Origin: JBBQNJ01 sp038329845
GTDB taxonomy: Bacteria > Planctomycetota > Phycisphaerae > Tepidisphaerales > Tepidisphaeraceae
Reading direction: 5' to 3'
Length of the DNA: 51,004 bases
Assembly (NCBI GenBank): GCA_038329845.1
Contig: JBBQNJ010000029.1
Location: forward strand, 1 to 51,004
Both the position numbers and the translations under genes were made by a program. The first letter of the stretch is position 1, and the number at the start of each line of letters is the position of its first letter. Of the stretch, positions 48,732-51,004 are shown one piece after another. The notes beneath the pieces were generated by a model, which saw only the letters and a list, made by a program, of their open reading frames with translations, was not told the origin of the DNA and ran no database searches.

Positions 48732-50660
48732 TCAGCGGACGGCCTCGGCGGCGGCTTCGGTGGCGGTGGGGGTGGGCGTGGTGGGGATCGGATGCCTGGT
48801 CTGGGGCACCAGGGCGATGACGATCTGGCCGGAGCGTGGGCTGATCTTGCCGTCGGCGGTGACGGGCTTGACATCGCCGTCGGTGTCCACCACGAAAAGC
48901 GGGACATGCGGTCCCGGCTGATATTGCTGAAGATAGGCCGCGTAGGAGAAATCCTTCGACAGGAGGGTGGACTTGACAACCATTCCCTCGGCCAGATGGG
49001 TGCTGAGGACTCGGTACGTCAGGTCGCGTGAAAAAAGCATCCGGCCGCGAAGCTCGCTCATCACTTTTTCGCGTCGTCCGCCGGCCCCGGGACCGGGTGC
49101 CGTTTCAGGCGCGAGCTGGTAGACGTTGCTTCGGCCCAGCACTCGTCCGAATCGCATCGTCGCCAGCGAATTAACCTCGTCGTTTGGGGTAATCGCCAGA
49201 AGTTGCCCGATCCCCCCGAGGTCGAGGTGTTCCTCGATGAACTCCGAGAGGATGCTGGCGGTCTGGGTCTCCAAGCCGGCAAGGCGACCGGTCGAGACGT
49301 TCACCGTGTTGGTGTCCACCAGCAGCACCCTCTGGCCGGATTTCTGCACCGCCTCGGCCAGGGTGCGGGCCAGGGGGTTGGCCCCGGCGATCAAGAACCC
49401 GCCGCTGCCGGCACGAGTCAGCCCCAGTGCCTTGGCTACCCGGCGGGCGGTGAGGCCATAGACCGTCACGGTCGCGATGATCACCGCGAACGTGATGGGA
49501 ACCAGCCGGATCGCCTGTTCGGCGCTAATCGATGGATTGTCGCCGTGCGATTTTTCCAGCAGGCGGATGGCGAAGACCGACGCCACCGCCGCCGCCACGA
49601 TCCCCCGCGGCGCCATCCAGGCGATGAACACCCGCTCTCGCCAGTTGAGGCTGGATCCCAGGGTACTCACCGCCACGCTCAGCGGGCGAACCAGCCCGAT
49701 CATGCCGAAAAGAAAGATCAACGTCGGCCAGCCCAGCATGGTCAACTGCTGGAGCTTGAGGCGCGATCCCAGCAGGATGAACAGGCTTGCGACCAGCAGC
49801 ACCACGAGGGCTTCCTTGAACTCGAGGATCGACCCGACGCTGACCCGCTTCTGGTTGGCCAGGGCCACGCCCATCACCGTGACCGCAAGCAGGCCCGATT
49901 CGCCTTGCAGGAGGTTGGAAACGGTAAACACGCCGATCACCACCGCCAGCGCCACGGGATTCTGCAGATGATCCGGTGCCAGGAAGCGCTTGAGCACCAC
50001 GACCAGCAGCGCCGCCCCGGCGACCCCCACCAGCCCGCCGAACAGGATCGTCCAGCCGATCACCGTGGCCCCGACTCCGATCATCGCCTGGAGATTGAGT
50101 TGGCCGTGGGCCGTACTCACCTGGATCGCCTCGAACACCAGCAGGGCCAGCGTCGCCCCCACCGGGTCGATGACGATCCCTTCCCATTTCAGCACCGCCG
50201 CCGACCGGCCCACGGGCCGGACATGGCGCAGCAGGGGCTGGATGACCGTGGGCCCGGTCACGATCAGCACCGCGCCGACCAGCACGGACATGGGCCACTC
50301 GAGGCCGAGAATCCATCGTGCCAGCAGGGTCGTCATCGCCCAGGTGACCAGCGCCCCGATGCTGACCAGCCGGCGGACGACTCCCCCGGTTTCTTTGATG
50401 TCGGAAAAATGAAGTGTCAGCCCCCCCTCGAAAAGGATGATCGCCACCGAGAGCGACACGATTGGGTAAAACAGGTCGCCGAATAATCGGTCGGGGCTGA
50501 GCCAGCGATGTCCGAACGCCAGTTCGGTCCCCGCCCCGGCGGAGATGCCGATCACTAGCAACATTAAGATCGCCGGCATACGCAGGCGCGCCGCGACCCA
50601 CTGCCCGGCCACGCCCAGGACGACCACGCTCGCCAATCCGACCAATCCCTGCTCGGCCAT
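48732..50660 (-). CDS. CPA1-type Na+/H+ (or K+/H+) antiporter with C-terminal regulatory domain
   Basis: 642 residues. About twelve hydrophobic segments run from the N-terminus to about residue 400. They include AIILFEGGLTLHFSDIKETG, LVGAVLIVTGPTVIQPLLRH and WEGIVIDPVGATLALLVFEA, the last carrying an Asp in the position of ion-binding residues of NhaP-type exchangers. RVFIAWMAPRGIVAAAVASV follows. From about residue 425, GSGGFLIAGANPLARTLAEA and VLLVDTNTVNVS form a TrkA-N/Rossmann-like nucleotide-binding domain, with LLAITPNDEVNSLATMRFGR later. The C-terminus is Pro/Thr/Ala-rich. It exports cations in exchange for protons for pH and salt control. Confidence 0.9.
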   Translation of the reverse strand: MAEQGLVGLASVVVLGVAGQWVAARLRMPAILMLLVIGISAGAGTELAFGHRWLSPDRLFGDLFYPIVSLSVAIILFEGGLTLHFSDIKETGGVVRRLVSIGALVTWAMTTLLARWILGLEWPMSVLVGAVLIVTGPTVIQPLLRHVRPVGRSAAVLKWEGIVIDPVGATLALLVFEAIQVSTAHGQLNLQAMIGVGATVIGWTILFGGLVGVAGAALLVVVLKRFLAPDHLQNPVALAVVIGVFTVSNLLQGESGLLAVTVMGVALANQKRVSVGSILEFKEALVVLLVASLFILLGSRLKLQQLTMLGWPTLIFLFGMIGLVRPLSVAVSTLGSSLNWRERVFIAWMAPRGIVAAAVASVFAIRLLEKSHGDNPSISAEQAIRLVPITFAVIIATVTVYGLTARRVAKALGLTRAGSGGFLIAGANPLARTLAEAVQKSGQRVLLVDTNTVNVSTGRLAGLETQTASILSEFIEEHLDLGGIGQLLAITPNDEVNSLATMRFGRVLGRSNVYQLAPETAPGPGAGGRREKVMSELRGRMLFSRDLTYRVLSTHLAEGMVVKSTLLSKDFSYAAYLQQYQPGPHVPLFVVDTDGDVKPVTADGKISPRSGQIVIALVPQTRHPIPTTPTPTATEAAAEAVR

Positions 50661-50738
50661 CGGGGGAATCTATAGCCGCCGGCGGAAAAACCGCAAACGG
50701 CCTCTCCCATGGCGTAAGTGCGCTCTCGATCCGGCTCG

Positions 50739-50853
50739 AGGTCCCGGGCTGTCGATGGATCTCAAATTTCAGATTTCAAATCCTCCATCGAAAGCAGGGC
50801 CCAGCGGTCCCGGGCTCTCGATAGATCTCAAATTTCAGATTTCAAATCTGGCT
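50739..50853. repeat. Direct repeat pair containing the AT-rich dispersed repeat
   Basis: Two units, near 50741-50783 and 50810-50852, each contain GGTCCCGGGCT, then CGATRGATCTCAAATTTCAG and ATTTCAAATC. The AT-rich core is the reverse complement of the copy at 4321-4343. Between 50661 and 50867 I see no gene. Confidence 0.75.
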
Positions 50854-50867
50854 CTTGAAGCGTCGGC

Positions 50868-51004
50868 TCATGTTCCCTCGCTGCTGTTTGTTCTTAACAT
50901 CGCCCCGAGGAACTCGACGGTGACGGCCTTGATGTTGTGCGACCACTCGAAAATCGCCACATATTGCGCCAGGTATTTCTTGGACACGCCCCGGAACGTC
51001 CGCA
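50868..51004 (-). CDS. IS1595-type transposase, C-terminal end (continues outside window)
   Basis: On the minus strand the frame reads RTFRGVSKKYLAQYVAIFEW followed by SHNIKAVTVEFLGAMLRTN and ends at TGA (50870-50868). F-R-G-V-S-K-K-Y-L-x-x-Y is a characteristic end of IS1595/ISXO2-like DDE transposases. Only 44 residues fall inside the window, so intactness cannot be judged. The paired repeats at 50739-50853 lie immediately downstream and may relate to the element's end. Confidence 0.65.
   Translation of the reverse strand, partial: RTFRGVSKKYLAQYVAIFEWSHNIKAVTVEFLGAMLRTNSSEGT

Noticed and set aside
49203..50486. A 427-codon plus-strand frame opposite the antiporter
   Set aside because: It is His/Gln/Arg-rich and lacks motifs. 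It mirrors hydrophobic codons of the transmembrane segments on the other strand.

Overview
The window looks like a chromosomal segment of a high-GC planctomycete, most likely a member of the Phycisphaerae. The pointers are several secreted proteins ending in PEP-CTERM sorting tails, repeated pseudopilin-like proteins with a G/S-FTLVELL cleavage site, a large set of secreted polysaccharide-degrading enzymes and sulfatases, and dispersed intergenic repeats. No ribosomal RNA is present; one tRNA-Arg(ACG) is. Calls come from reading the translated sequence and from known family motifs; no database search was run.

Layout. 1-5217: a PEP-CTERM beta-strand-repeat protein cut by the window edge, a pseudopilin, a decayed ADP-ribosylglycohydrolase, a polysaccharide pyruvyl transferase-like protein, a repeat-rich spacer and a PEP-CTERM remnant. 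5218-7378: an outer-membrane beta-barrel protein, an IS3 transposase remnant, and an antitoxin/PIN-toxin pair whose toxin carries an in-frame stop. 7379-15153: a carbohydrate locus with a LacI regulator, a PEP-CTERM protein with a stop inside its signal peptide, two pseudopilins, a GH74/sialidase-fold propeller protein and another PEP-CTERM protein. 15305-16715: tRNA-Arg, a small frameshifted gene with an SSB-like acidic tail, and an IS4-type transposase broken by a 102-bp miniature element. 16721-20351 (minus): a leaderless-looking guaB operon with two overlapping lipoprotein genes, then a PfkB-type kinase.

20492-42593 is a sugar-acid and glycan utilisation island: a sugar isomerase-like protein, a mosaic of gene fragments, an enolase-superfamily dehydratase with a GH36 alpha-galactosidase, a heparinase II/III-like protein with two in-frame stops, GH2, GH95 (internally deleted), an MGH1-like glycosidase, a sulfatase, a sialate O-acetylesterase, a transglutaminase-like coiled-coil protein, an AraC regulator and a divergent GH4 glycosidase. 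42731-51004 holds an outer-membrane protein, a small secreted protein, a two-domain pectate-lyase-like beta-helix protein, a collapsed restriction-modification locus, a LutA-like iron-sulfur protein, a CPA1 antiporter with a C-terminal nucleotide-binding region, and the 3' end of an IS1595-type transposase.

Three things stand out. (1) Four gene starts in the island (about 26044, 26724, 29020 and 36262) carry direct repeats of TTGTCGC spaced exactly 22 bp apart, a probable shared operator for an undescribed regulon. (2) Two families of miniature elements are visible: a 102-bp element with 17-bp inverted ends and 10-bp target duplications, and a 105-bp element with ATACCGC ends, one copy of which supplies the stop codon of the alpha-galactosidase. 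(3) Many genes are broken by a single lesion (in-frame stops, one-base shifts, clean internal deletions), so the segment is either eroding or carries consensus errors.
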